Source: Variovorax sp. 770b2
Lineage (GTDB): Bacteria > Pseudomonadota > Gammaproteobacteria > Burkholderiales > Burkholderiaceae_C
Reading direction: 5' to 3'
DNA: 64,000 nt
NCBI RefSeq assembly: GCF_900115685.1
Contig: NZ_FOXJ01000005.1
Span: 124,001-188,000, forward strand
In this document: positions 8,512 through 18,453 of the stretch, piece by piece
Numbering within the stretch: position 1 is the first letter of the stretch
How the letters are laid out: each line of letters begins with the position of its first letter
Program-made: the position numbers and the translations under genes
Notes under the pieces: model-generated
Databases searched by the model: none
What the model was told of the DNA's origin: nothing
The model's input: the letters and a program-made list of their open reading frames with translations, nothing else

Positions 8512-8557
8512 AAAGGGCGGGCCGATCCAGGAGGATGGCCCGCCCTTTTGCTTTTTT
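8512..8557 (+). terminator. Rho-independent terminator after cytochrome c4
   Basis: A perfect 12-base-pair stem (AAAGGGCGGGCC at 8512-8523 with GGCCCGCCCTTT at 8537-8548) with a 13-base loop is followed by TGCTTTTTT. This ends cycA transcription, so resB-ccsB needs its own start or read-through. Confidence 0.9.
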
Positions 8558-8581
8558 CTCCTTTTTCCAGCGCCCCACCCG

Positions 8582-10762
8582 ATGTCAGTCTCCACCCATG
8601 GCCTTCGCGTTCATCGCGGCCCGCAAGTGCTTCGCGCGGCGGTGGAGCTGTTCTCGTCGATGCGCTTCGCGATCGCGCTGCTCACCGTCATCTGCATCGC
8701 CTCGATCATCGGCACGGTCATCAAGCAGCACGAGCCGATCAACAACTACATCAACCAGTTCGGGCCTTTCTGGGCGGAGTTCTTCAGGGCGGCGCGGCTC
8801 GATTCGATCTACAGCGCCTGGTGGTTCCTGCTGATCCTGCTGTTCCTGGTGATCAGCACCACGCTGTGCATCGCGCGAAACACGCCGCGCATCCTGGTCG
8901 ATTTGAAGACCTTCAAGGAAGACATCCGCGCGCAGAGCCTGAAGGCCTTCGGCCAGCGCGCCGAGAACACGCTTGCCGAAACGCCGGACGCAGCCGCCAA
9001 CCGCATCGGCCAACTGCTGGTGAGCGGTGGCTGGAAGGTCAAGCTGCAGCAGCGCGAGGGCTCCGGCGACGGCAAGGCCGCCCCGGGCTGGATGGTCGCC
9101 GCGCGCGCCGGTGGCGCGCACAAGCTGGGCTACATCGCGGCGCACAGTGCCATCGTGCTGGTGTGCATCGGCGGCCTGCTGGACGGCGACCTCGTGGTGC
9201 GCGCGCAGACCTGGTTCAACGGCAAGAGCGTGTTCACCGGCGGCGGCATGATCGCCGACGTGGCCCCCGAGCACCGGCTCTCGGTCAACAACCCGACCTT
9301 TCGCGGCAACATCCTCGTGCCTGAAGGCGGGCAGGGCAGCGTGGCCATCCTGAACCAGGCCGACGGCGTGCTGCTGCAGGAGCTGCCGTTCTCCATCGAG
9401 CTGAAGAAGTTCATCGTCGACTACTACTCGACCGGCATGCCCAAGCTGTTCGCGAGCGAGGTGATATTGCACGACCGCGAGACCGGCGCGCAGGTGCCCG
9501 CGCGCATCGAGGTGAACCATCCGGCCAGCTACAAGGGCGTGGAGATCTACCAGTCCAGCTTCGACGACGGCGGCTCCAAGGTGAAGCTCAAGGCGGTGCC
9601 GATGGCGGCCGCGGCCAAGCCCTTCGAGGTCGAGGGCATCATCGGCGGCCCGAACACCGAGATCACCAACGGCAAGGACAAGCTCACGCTCGAATACGCC
9701 GCGCTGCGCGTGATCAACGTCGAGAACTTCGCCGACGGCGGCGCCAATGGTGCATTGGGCAGCGGTGCCGACGTGCGCAAGGTCGACCTGCGCCACAGCC
9801 TCGAGTCGCGCCTGGGCGCGGCCAACAAGACCAACAAGCCGAAGGTGCTGCGCAACATCGGCCCGAGCATCGGCTACAAGCTGCGCGATGCCGCGGGCCA
9901 GGCGCGCGAATACCAGAACTACATGGTGCCGGTCGACACCGGCGACGGCCAACCGGTGTTCCTGCTGGGCATGCGCGAGAAGCCCGAGGACCCCTTCCGC
10001 TACCTGCGCGTGCCGGCCGACGAGCAGGGCTCCATGGACGGGTTCGTCCGCATGCGCACCGCGCTGGGCGACCCCGACACCCGCGCGCGCGCCATCGAGC
10101 GCTACGTCGCCAAGGCGAGCGATTCCAAGCGGCCTGAAATGGCCGAGCAACTGCGCGTGTCGGCCACCCGCGCGCTCGCGCTCTTCTCGGGCAGCGAGCG
10201 CGCCCGGGCCGATGCCACCACGGCCGGCGGCTGGCAGGCGATTGCCGAATTCATGGAAGTCAACGTGCCCGAGGCCGAGCGCGAACGCGCCGGCGCGGTG
10301 CTGGTGCGCATCCTCAACGACGTGCTGTTCGAAGTGCTCAACCTGAGCCGCGAAGGCGCGGGCCTTGCGGCCCTGCCGAGCGACGACAAATCGCAGGCCT
10401 ATCTCACCCAGGCGGTGCTGGCCATCAGCGATGCGCACTTCTACCCGGCGCCCGTCGCGATGATGATGACCGACTTCACCCAGGTGCAGGCCAGCGTGTT
10501 CCAGGTGGCGCGCGCCCCTGGCAAGAACGTCGTCTATCTGGGCTGCCTGTTGCTGATCGTCGGGATTTTTGCCATGCTGTACGTGCGCGAGCGCCGGCTG
10601 TGGGTGTGGCTCACTCCCGATGGCACCGCTTCCGGGGACCACGCAACGACTGCCACGATGGCCTTCTCGGTCAACCGCAAGACGATCGACAGCGATCGCG
10701 AATTCGAGCATCTCAAGCACAAGCTGCTCGCACTGGACAAAGAACCAACGGCGACAAAATGA
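8582..10762 (+). CDS. resB: Cytochrome c biogenesis protein ResB/Ccs1
   Basis: A 726-residue inner-membrane component of System II cytochrome c maturation, working with CcsB/ResC to deliver heme and attach it to apocytochromes. Hydrophobic segments lie near residues 27-46, 80-97 and 180-200, with one more near the C-terminus (NVVYLGCLLLIVGIFAMLYV). The large domain between the third and last helices is periplasmic, as usual for ResB. The start MSVSTHG is the first in-frame ATG after the cycA terminator. The stop overlaps the ATG of ccsB (ATGA), indicating a coupled two-gene unit. Confidence 0.93.
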   Translation: MSVSTHGLRVHRGPQVLRAAVELFSSMRFAIALLTVICIASIIGTVIKQHEPINNYINQFGPFWAEFFRAARLDSIYSAWWFLLILLFLVISTTLCIARNTPRILVDLKTFKEDIRAQSLKAFGQRAENTLAETPDAAANRIGQLLVSGGWKVKLQQREGSGDGKAAPGWMVAARAGGAHKLGYIAAHSAIVLVCIGGLLDGDLVVRAQTWFNGKSVFTGGGMIADVAPEHRLSVNNPTFRGNILVPEGGQGSVAILNQADGVLLQELPFSIELKKFIVDYYSTGMPKLFASEVILHDRETGAQVPARIEVNHPASYKGVEIYQSSFDDGGSKVKLKAVPMAAAAKPFEVEGIIGGPNTEITNGKDKLTLEYAALRVINVENFADGGANGALGSGADVRKVDLRHSLESRLGAANKTNKPKVLRNIGPSIGYKLRDAAGQAREYQNYMVPVDTGDGQPVFLLGMREKPEDPFRYLRVPADEQGSMDGFVRMRTALGDPDTRARAIERYVAKASDSKRPEMAEQLRVSATRALALFSGSERARADATTAGGWQAIAEFMEVNVPEAERERAGAVLVRILNDVLFEVLNLSREGAGLAALPSDDKSQAYLTQAVLAISDAHFYPAPVAMMMTDFTQVQASVFQVARAPGKNVVYLGCLLLIVGIFAMLYVRERRLWVWLTPDGTASGDHATTATMAFSVNRKTIDSDREFEHLKHKLLALDKEPTATK

Positions 10763-12075
10763 ACACCACGACCCTCACGCTCAATGAAAGCTGGCTCTCG
10801 CGCCGCAACCTGTTCGACTGGGTGTTCGCGGCGCTGGTGCTGGCCGGCGGCCTGTTCGCGTTCACCCGCTATGCGGGCTCGATGGACTATTACGAGAAGC
10901 CGATCCTGGCCGCCGCGGCGATCGCGATGATCTCCATCGGCTGGTTCTGGCGCCCGCTGCGGGTGCTGGCCATCGTGGTGGCCGCGGCCTCGCTGCTGGC
11001 CATCAGTTCGTACCAGGGCGACCTGGCGCGCGCCGACTCGGTGTTCTGGCTCAAGTACTTCCTCTCGAGCCAGTCGGCCATCCTCTGGATGAGCGTGCTG
11101 TTCTTCATGAGCACGATGTTCTACTGGCTCGGCTTCTTCGGCGGCAAGCAGGCCGACACCTTCGACGCGATCGCTTCGCGCCTGGCCTGGGCGGCCGTGA
11201 CGATGGCGCTGATCGGCACGATGGTGCGCTGGTACGAAAGCCACCAGCTCGGCCCGGACATCGGCCACATCCCGGTGAGCAACCTGTACGAAGTGTTCGT
11301 GCTGTTCTGCTGGCTGACGGCCGCGTTCTACCTCTACTTCGAGGAGCGCTACAACACGCGTGCGCTCGGCGCCTTCGTGATGCTGGTGGTGAGCGCCGCG
11401 GTCGGCTTCCTGCTCTGGTACACGATCGTGCGCGAGGCGCACGAAATCCAGCCGCTGGTGCCCGCGCTGCAGAGCTGGTGGATGAAGCTGCACGTACCGG
11501 CCAACTTCATCGGCTACGGCACCTTCTCGCTCGCGGCGATGGTGGCCTTCGCCTACCTCATCAAGGAGCAGGCCGAGGAAAAGCGCTGGTACAAGCTCAC
11601 GCCGATCTGGCTCCTGGGCGTGGCGCTGTGCTTCGTGCCGGTGGCGTTCCGCCAGCGCGTGCAGGAAGCCGGCGGCAGCTACTGGGTGATCTACGCGGGC
11701 ATCTCGGCGCTGATCGCCGCGGGCATCCTGCTCGGGCGCAAGCGCATCGCGGCACGCCTGCCGGCCAACGAGGTGCTCGACGACGTCATGTACAAGTCGA
11801 TCACCGTCGGCTTCGCCTTCTTCACCATCGCCACCGTGCTCGGCGCCCTGTGGGCCGCCGATGCCTGGGGCGGCTACTGGAGCTGGGACCCGAAGGAGAC
11901 CTGGGCGCTGATCGTCTGGCTCAACTACGCGGCCTGGCTGCACATGCGGCTCGTGAAGGGCCTGCGCGGCACCGTGGCTGCGTGGTGGGCGCTGGGCGGG
12001 CTGGCGGTCACGACCTTTGCATTCCTGGGCGTCAACATGTTCCTGAGCGGGCTGCACAGCTACGGCACGTTGTAG
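10759..12075 (+). CDS. ccsB: Cytochrome c biogenesis protein CcsB/ResC (CcsA family)
   Basis: A 438-residue heme-handling membrane protein, partner of ResB. The Trp-rich heme-binding WWD motif is visible near residues 370-390 as WGGYWSWDPKETWAL. Conserved His residues lie in surrounding segments (for example KLHVPANF and AAWLHMRL). About nine hydrophobic helices run through the protein. The ATG at 10759 overlaps the resB stop; an upstream in-frame ATG at 10600 lies inside resB and is rejected. A short GC hairpin (12074-12092) follows the stop but has only a weak T-tract. Confidence 0.93.
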   Translation: MNTTTLTLNESWLSRRNLFDWVFAALVLAGGLFAFTRYAGSMDYYEKPILAAAAIAMISIGWFWRPLRVLAIVVAAASLLAISSYQGDLARADSVFWLKYFLSSQSAILWMSVLFFMSTMFYWLGFFGGKQADTFDAIASRLAWAAVTMALIGTMVRWYESHQLGPDIGHIPVSNLYEVFVLFCWLTAAFYLYFEERYNTRALGAFVMLVVSAAVGFLLWYTIVREAHEIQPLVPALQSWWMKLHVPANFIGYGTFSLAAMVAFAYLIKEQAEEKRWYKLTPIWLLGVALCFVPVAFRQRVQEAGGSYWVIYAGISALIAAGILLGRKRIAARLPANEVLDDVMYKSITVGFAFFTIATVLGALWAADAWGGYWSWDPKETWALIVWLNYAAWLHMRLVKGLRGTVAAWWALGGLAVTTFAFLGVNMFLSGLHSYGTL

Positions 12076-12191
12076 GCGCAGGCTGCGCGCCTTTCGCGAA
12101 GAATTGAAACCACGCGCCGCCATGGCGCGTAACCAAACCAGGGCATGCCACGAACTACCCTGAGACCAACGATTCACGCGAAAGGCCTGTC

Positions 12192-13208
<1,017 letters not shown>

Positions 13209-13236
13209 GCGCGCTTCGCCGCCCGGTCACCATCCC

Positions 13237-13893
13237 ATGAACAAGCTGCTCATGCACCCGGCGACCAAGCCGGTCATTTTCCTGCTGTGCCTGCTGCCGT
13301 TTGCGCGACTGACGTACGGCGCGTTCACCGATGGGCTGGGCGCGAATCCGGCTGAATTCTTGATCCGCGCCACGGGCGACTGGACGCTGCGCTTCATCTG
13401 CATCGTGCTGGCGGTGACGCCGCTGCGCGTGACAACCAAATGGAACGCGCTCGCGCGCTTTCGCCGCATGCTGGGCCTGTTCGCGTACTTCTACGTGGTG
13501 CTGCACCTCTTGTGCTACAGCTGGTTCGACATGGGCTTCGAATGGGGCGACATCGCCAAGGACATCGCCAAGCGGCCGTTCATCCTGGTGGGGTTCTCGG
13601 CCTTCGTGCTGCTGACGCCGCTGGCGGCCACGTCGTTCAATCGCGCGATCAAGGCGATGGGGGCCAAGCGCTGGCAGATGCTGCACAAGCTGGTGTACGT
13701 GATTGCCGGGCTGGGCCTCTTGCACTTCTTCTGGATGCGCGCTGGCAAGAACAACTTCGCCGAAGTGTTCGTCTATGCCGCGATCATCGCGGTGCTGCTC
13801 GGATGGCGCGTGTGGAACTACGCGAGCAAGCGGCGGGCGAAGGCGATCGCCGGTGCGCGCGGTGGCGAGAAGCCGCTGCGCAGCACCACCTAG
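13237..13893 (+). CDS. msrQ: Heme-binding membrane subunit MsrQ
   Basis: A 218-residue ferric-reductase-like membrane protein that passes quinone-derived electrons to MsrP. Five to six hydrophobic helices are visible. Heme-ligand histidines fit VVLHLLCY (about residue 89) and LHKLVY / LLHFFW in later helices. It forms an operon with msrP. Its TAG stop lies in a tandem 9-base direct repeat (TAGATCTGT at 13891 and 13901) shared with the stop region of the convergent lysA. Confidence 0.93.
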   Translation: MNKLLMHPATKPVIFLLCLLPFARLTYGAFTDGLGANPAEFLIRATGDWTLRFICIVLAVTPLRVTTKWNALARFRRMLGLFAYFYVVLHLLCYSWFDMGFEWGDIAKDIAKRPFILVGFSAFVLLTPLAATSFNRAIKAMGAKRWQMLHKLVYVIAGLGLLHFFWMRAGKNNFAEVFVYAAIIAVLLGWRVWNYASKRRAKAIAGARGGEKPLRSTT

Positions 13894-13899
13894 ATCTGT

Positions 13900-15171
13900 C
13901 TAGATCTGTTCGTTGCGCAGCTGGTCTTGCATCGTCTCGCGGCGACGGATCAGCGTGGCGCCCTGGCCGCTCACCAGCACTTCGGCCGCACGCGGACGCG
14001 TGTTGTAGTTGCTCGCCATGCTCATGCAATACGCACCCGCCGACAGCACGGCCAGCAGGTCGCCGGCCAGCACGTTGAGCGCACGGTCGCGGCCGATCCA
14101 GTCGCCGCTCTCGCAGACCGGGCCGACCACGTCATAGGTCGGCGCATCGCCCGCGCGGATGCGCAGCGGCACGATCTTCTGGAAGGCCTGGTACATCGCG
14201 GGGCGCGGCAGGTCGTTCATCGCCGCATCGACGATGCAGAAATTCTTGTCTTCGCCAGGCTTGGTGTAGAGCACCTCGGTCACGCACACGCCCGCGTTGC
14301 CCACCAGCGAACGGCCGGGTTCGATGACCAGCTTGCGCTGCCCGAAGCCGCGCGCGTCGAGCTTGGCGAGCAATTGCTGCCAGAGGGCATCGGCCTTGGG
14401 CGGCACTTCGCCGTTGTAGTCGATGCCCAGGCCGCCGCCGAAGTCCAGGTGATGGATCGGCACGCCGGCCGCCTCGATGGCCTCGACCAGGTCGAGCACG
14501 CGATCGCAGGCGTCCAGATACGGCGAGGCTTCGGTGATCTGCGAGCCGATGTGGCAATCGATGCCGATCACCTCGAGGCCCGGCAACTTCGCAGCGTGTT
14601 GGTACGCCTGGACCGCGCGGTCGTGGGCAATCCCGAACTTGTTGCCCTTGAGGCCGGTGGAAATATAGGGATGCGTCTTGGGATCGACGTTCGGATTGAT
14701 GCGGATGCTGATCGGTGCGCGGCGGCTTTCGGCCAGCGCCACCTCGTTCAGCACGTCGAGCTCGGCCTCGCTCTCGACGTTGAAACAGGCGATGCCGGCC
14801 GCCAGGGCCTGGCGCATTTCCGCGCGGGTCTTGCCGACGCCCGAGAAGATGATCTTCTTCGGATCGGCGCCGACGGCCAGCACGCGGGCGAGTTCGCCGC
14901 CCGAGACGATGTCGAAGCCGCAACCCGCCTCGGCGAATACGCGCAGCACGCCAAGCGACGAATTGGCTTTCATCGCGTAGCAGATCAGGGCATCGCGGCC
15001 CTCGAAGCCACGCTGGTAGGCGGCCAGGGCGTCCAGCATCCATTGCTTCGAATAGACGAACAGCGGCGTGCCGTGCTCGCGCGCCAATGCATCGAGGGCC
15101 AGCCCTTCGACATGAAGGGCGCCGTCGCGGTGGGCGATGTGGGGGTGGCCGGGGAGGGAAGCGTTCGTCAC
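13900..15171 (-). CDS. lysA: Diaminopimelate decarboxylase
   Basis: A 423-residue PLP enzyme that decarboxylates meso-diaminopimelate, the last step of lysine synthesis. The PLP lysine is in CYAMKANSS near residue 60. Later family motifs include HIGSQI, FGGGLGIDY, EPGRSLVGNAG and GPVCESGDW. The start is a GTG at 15171: it gives [12 protein letters not shown], the expected N-terminus, and overlaps the lptM stop by four bases (GTGA). Earlier in-frame codons would run into lptM. lptM-lysA opposite cyaY is the usual Burkholderiales arrangement. Confidence 0.95.
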   Translation of the reverse strand: MTNASLPGHPHIAHRDGALHVEGLALDALAREHGTPLFVYSKQWMLDALAAYQRGFEGRDALICYAMKANSSLGVLRVFAEAGCGFDIVSGGELARVLAVGADPKKIIFSGVGKTRAEMRQALAAGIACFNVESEAELDVLNEVALAESRRAPISIRINPNVDPKTHPYISTGLKGNKFGIAHDRAVQAYQHAAKLPGLEVIGIDCHIGSQITEASPYLDACDRVLDLVEAIEAAGVPIHHLDFGGGLGIDYNGEVPPKADALWQQLLAKLDARGFGQRKLVIEPGRSLVGNAGVCVTEVLYTKPGEDKNFCIVDAAMNDLPRPAMYQAFQKIVPLRIRAGDAPTYDVVGPVCESGDWIGRDRALNVLAGDLLAVLSAGAYCMSMASNYNTRPRAAEVLVSGQGATLIRRRETMQDQLRNEQI

Positions 15172-15437
15172 TTGGGCGCTCCGCTGCCGGTGGTGGCTGC
15201 GGCCGGCGCGCTGCTGGCGGCCGCAGGCTTGGGTGCCGCTTCGTTGCTGGAAGCGCCGGAGCCGCCGGGGGTGATCAATTGCGGCAGGGTGGCCCGTTGG
15301 GCGGCTGCCGGATCGTTCGGCAGGTACAACGCACCGCGCTGGCCGCAGGCGGCGAGCCCGGCTGCCGCAGCGGCGATGCAAACCATGAGCACAGTGCGGC
15401 CGCGGGCGGTCACTAGAATTTGGCGAACATTCAACAT
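15168..15437 (-). CDS. lptM: Small lipoprotein LptM (YifL-like)
   Basis: An 89-residue outer-membrane lipoprotein thought to help maturation of the LptD lipopolysaccharide translocon. The lipobox LAAC places the lipidated residue at Cys31. The family signature [10 protein letters not shown] follows directly. The tail is Ala/Pro/Ser-rich and probably disordered. It is translationally coupled to lysA. A TACAAT box lies six bases before its ATG on the minus strand, suggesting a leaderless transcript that overlaps the cyaY promoter region. Confidence 0.85.
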   Translation of the reverse strand: MLNVRQILVTARGRTVLMVCIAAAAAGLAACGQRGALYLPNDPAAAQRATLPQLITPGGSGASSNEAAPKPAAASSAPAAATTGSGAPK

Positions 15438-15449
15438 GACGAAATTGTA
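15414..15449. promoter_or_regulatory. Interlocked divergent -10 boxes of lptM-lysA and cyaY
   Basis: TAGAAT (15414-15419, plus strand) points toward cyaY, and TACAAT (15449-15444, minus strand) points toward lptM. The boxes face each other, so the predicted transcripts would overlap at their 5' ends by roughly ten bases. Neither has a good -35. Confidence 0.35.
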
Positions 15450-15782
15450 ATGACCGACACCGAGTACATGGACCGCGCCGAATCAGCGCTCGCTGCGATC
15501 GAGCAAGGCTGCGATCGCATCAACGACGCGACCGACGCCGACATCGACAACCAGCGGGTGGGCGGGATGATCACGATGTCCTTCCAGAACGGGAGCCAAT
15601 TGATCGTGAACCTGCAGAAGCCGCTGCAGGAGATCTGGCTGGCTGCGAGGTCCGGTGGCTATCACTACCGACACGATGGCCGGGCCTGGGTCGACACCAA
15701 GACGGGCGAGGAGTTTTTCGGCAACCTCTCGCGCGAGGCCACGCTGCAGGCGGGCCAGCCGCTGGCGTTCGCGGCCGGCTGA
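15450..15782 (+). CDS. cyaY: Frataxin-like iron donor CyaY
   Basis: A 110-residue cytoplasmic frataxin homologue that binds iron and regulates Fe-S cluster assembly on IscS/IscU. Acidic residues are clustered in the first helix ([31 protein letters not shown]). The beta-sheet core holds the typical [19 protein letters not shown] and [15 protein letters not shown] stretches. The length fits the family. The ATG at 15450 is chosen; an in-frame upstream ATG (15420) would begin right at the end of the -10 box. Confidence 0.93.
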   Translation: MTDTEYMDRAESALAAIEQGCDRINDATDADIDNQRVGGMITMSFQNGSQLIVNLQKPLQEIWLAARSGGYHYRHDGRAWVDTKTGEEFFGNLSREATLQAGQPLAFAAG

Positions 15783-15803
15783 TCCGCCCCCCGGTCAGCG
15801 TCG

Positions 15804-18215
15804 TCAGTTCCGGAAGAGGTCGAGGATGCGGTTGCGCTCTTCCGGCGGCGCCGGCGGGCTCACCGGCGCGCCGGTCAGGGCTTCGACCGGCGCCACGGGC
15901 GCTGCCGCTTCCACGCCCAGGCTCGCCACGCCGCGGCCCGGCGCGTAGTCGTCGTAGTACCACTCGCCGCCCACGTTCACGATGCCCGAAGGCGGCGTGG
16001 TCGACAGGTCGGTCACGGGCACGCCCTTGATGGCGGTCTCCATGTAGTTGATCCAGATCGGCAGGCTCAGGCCGCCGCCGGTTTCGCGGTCGCCCAGGTT
16101 GCGCGGCGTGTCGTAGCCGATCCACGAAATGGCCGTCATCGTAGGCTGGAAGCCCGCGAACCACGCATCGAGCGAGTCGTTGGTGGTGCCGGTCTTGCCG
16201 TAGAGGTCGACCCGCTTGAGCGTGGCCTGGGCCTTCGCGGCAGTGCCGGCGCGGGCCACGGAATTGAGCAGCGTGTCCATGATGAAGGCGTTGCGCTGGG
16301 GAATGGCGCGGTTCGCCTCGTTGAGCAGCGAGGGCTGCTTGTCGACCAGGAGCTTGTCCTTGTGGTCGGTGATGCGGGTCACGAGGTAAGGATTGACGCG
16401 GTACCCGCCATTGGCGAACACCGAGTAACCCACCGCCATCTGCATCGGCGTGACGGCGCCTGCGCCCAGCGCCATCGGCAGGTAGGCGGGGTGCTTGTCC
16501 TTGTCGAAGCCGAAGTTGGTGATCCACTCCTGCGCGTAGCGGGTGCCGATGGACTGCAGGATGCGGATCGACACCAGGTTCTTCGATTTCATGAGCGCCG
16601 TGCGCATCGACATCGGGCCGTCGTAGCCGCCGCCGTAGTTCTTGGGCTCCCACGGCTGGCCGCCGGTGGTGGCGGCATCGAAGAAGAGCGGGCCGTCGTT
16701 GATGACCGTGGCGGGGGTGAACCCCTTTTCGAGCGCCGCCGAATAGATGAAGGGCTTGAAGCTCGAGCCCGGCTGGCGCCAGGCCTGTGTGACGTGGTTG
16801 AACTTGTTCTTGCCGAAATCGAAGCCGCCCACCAGCGCCTTGATCGCGCCGTCGCGCGGGTCCATGGCGATGAAGGCGCCTTCCACTTCAGGCAGTTGGG
16901 TGATCTCCCAGGTGTTCTTGGGCGTCTTCACCACGCGGATCACCGCGCCGCGGCGGATCTTGATGTTGGGCGGCGCCTTGTCGGAGAGGCCGGACTGCGC
17001 GGGCTTGAGGCCCTCGCCGACGATCTGGACCGGGTCGCCGTTGCCGCGCACCGCCGTGATTTCCTTGGCATTGGCCTTGAGCACCACGGCCGCCATCACG
17101 TCGCCGTTGTCGGGGTGGTCGGTGAGCGCGTCGTCGACGGCTTCGTCCAGGTCCTTGTTGTCGGCCGGCAGGTCGACGAACTTCTCGGGGCCGCGGTAGA
17201 TCTGGCGGCGTTCGTAATCCATGATGCCCTTGCGCAGCGCCTTGTAGGCTGCCGCCTGGTCGGCCGCGACCAGCGAGGTGTAGACCTTGAGGCCGCGCGT
17301 GTAGGTGCTGTCGCCGTATTGCGCATACATCAACTGGCGCACGGTTTCGGCCACGTACTCGGCATGCAGGCGGTTCGGGTCGGCGGCATCGCGCAGATGC
17401 AGTTCTTCCTTCTTGGCTTCGGCCGCTTGTTCGGCGGTGATGAAGCCGGCTTCCTGCATGCGGTCGATCACATAGAACTGGCGGCCGCGCGCGCGTTGCG
17501 GGTTGTTGACCGGATTGTTCGCGCCCGGCGCCTTGGGCAGGCCGGCCAGCATGGCGGCCTGCGCGATCGTCAATTCCTGCAGGGGCTTGCCGAAATACGC
17601 GTCCGACGCGGCGGCGAAACCGTAGGCGCGGTTGCCCAGATAGATCTGGTTCAGGTAGATCTCGAAGATCTGGTCCTTGCTCAGCAGGTGCTCCAGCTTG
17701 AAGGTCAGCAGCACCTCGTAGACCTTGCGGGTCAGCGTCTTCTCCGAGCTCAGGTAGACGTTGCGCGCCACCTGCATCGTGATGGTCGAGGCGCCCTGGC
17801 TCTTCACCCGGTTCAGGTTGGCCAGGCCCGCGCGGACCATGCCCTTGTAGTCGACGCCGCCATGGTCGTAGAAGCGCGTGTCTTCGGCGGCAAGCACTGC
17901 GTCCTTCACTACCTTGGGAATGGCGTCGATCGGCGTGAGGTTGCGGCGTTCTTCGCCGAATTCACCGATCAGCGTGCCTTCGGCGGAAAAAACCCGCAGC
18001 GGCAGCTTGGGCCGGTAATCGGAGAGTTCCGAGATGTCCGGCAGGTTCGGATAGGCGACCGCCAGGGCCACCGCCACCACGCAGAGGACCGACAGCACGC
18101 CGGCCGCGGCAATGCCGAACCCCCAGAACACGAAGCGCAACAGCCATCGGAGCCAGGCTGGGCGTGCGGGGGGAGGGGTCTTGGCGGGCCCTTTGGGGCG
18201 TGAAGTTTCTTGCAT
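15804..18215 (-). CDS. mrcA: Penicillin-binding protein 1A (transglycosylase/transpeptidase)
   Basis: A bifunctional class A PBP of about 803 residues that polymerises and cross-links peptidoglycan. One N-terminal helix (about 24-58) anchors it. The GT51 domain shows the catalytic Glu111 in AAEDTRFYDHGG, then GASTITMQVARN. An OB-like insert precedes the transpeptidase domain, with SSFK (active Ser484), SKN (544-546) and KTGT (674-677). The ATG at 18215 is used; a GTG at 18233 is in frame, but a perfect TATAAT ends only five bases before it. It is divergent from pilM, as in many proteobacteria. Confidence 0.95.
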   Translation of the reverse strand: MQETSRPKGPAKTPPPARPAWLRWLLRFVFWGFGIAAAGVLSVLCVVAVALAVAYPNLPDISELSDYRPKLPLRVFSAEGTLIGEFGEERRNLTPIDAIPKVVKDAVLAAEDTRFYDHGGVDYKGMVRAGLANLNRVKSQGASTITMQVARNVYLSSEKTLTRKVYEVLLTFKLEHLLSKDQIFEIYLNQIYLGNRAYGFAAASDAYFGKPLQELTIAQAAMLAGLPKAPGANNPVNNPQRARGRQFYVIDRMQEAGFITAEQAAEAKKEELHLRDAADPNRLHAEYVAETVRQLMYAQYGDSTYTRGLKVYTSLVAADQAAAYKALRKGIMDYERRQIYRGPEKFVDLPADNKDLDEAVDDALTDHPDNGDVMAAVVLKANAKEITAVRGNGDPVQIVGEGLKPAQSGLSDKAPPNIKIRRGAVIRVVKTPKNTWEITQLPEVEGAFIAMDPRDGAIKALVGGFDFGKNKFNHVTQAWRQPGSSFKPFIYSAALEKGFTPATVINDGPLFFDAATTGGQPWEPKNYGGGYDGPMSMRTALMKSKNLVSIRILQSIGTRYAQEWITNFGFDKDKHPAYLPMALGAGAVTPMQMAVGYSVFANGGYRVNPYLVTRITDHKDKLLVDKQPSLLNEANRAIPQRNAFIMDTLLNSVARAGTAAKAQATLKRVDLYGKTGTTNDSLDAWFAGFQPTMTAISWIGYDTPRNLGDRETGGGLSLPIWINYMETAIKGVPVTDLSTTPPSGIVNVGGEWYYDDYAPGRGVASLGVEAAAPVAPVEALTGAPVSPPAPPEERNRILDLFRN

Positions 18216-18238
18216 GGAGGGCCGGAGAGTCACCGGAC

Positions 18239-18244
18239 ATTATA
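18239..18244 (-). promoter_or_regulatory. Consensus -10 box for mrcA
   Basis: A perfect TATAAT on the minus strand gives a predicted transcription start near 18232, about 17 bases before the ATG at 18215. The -35 region is poor. Confidence 0.5.
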
Positions 18245-18368
18245 AAAAGCCGTCCCTTCAGCGCGATCCGATCTTTGTTTCCCTGTGCAGTCCTAATCCA
18301 AAAGTTACAGAATGCGGCTTTGACGTCAGGTTTTGACAACGGTTGTCCGTTTTGTCCCCCTGCGTTGC

Positions 18369-18397
18369 TTGGTTGGCGTTACGCCTGCTGCTAGAGT
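18369..18397 (+). promoter_or_regulatory. Sigma70-like promoter for pilMNOPQ
   Basis: TTGGTT (18369-18374) and TAGAGT (18392-18397) are separated by 17 bases. The start would lie near 18404, leaving a leader of about 50 bases that contains a GGGGGAGAGGG ribosome binding site. A separate TTGACA at 18333 has no matching -10. Confidence 0.4.
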
Positions 18398-18453
18398 GCA
18401 ACCGAACGCATATTTTTCCATTGGTTACAAATACAGGGGGAGAGGGACCTAAC

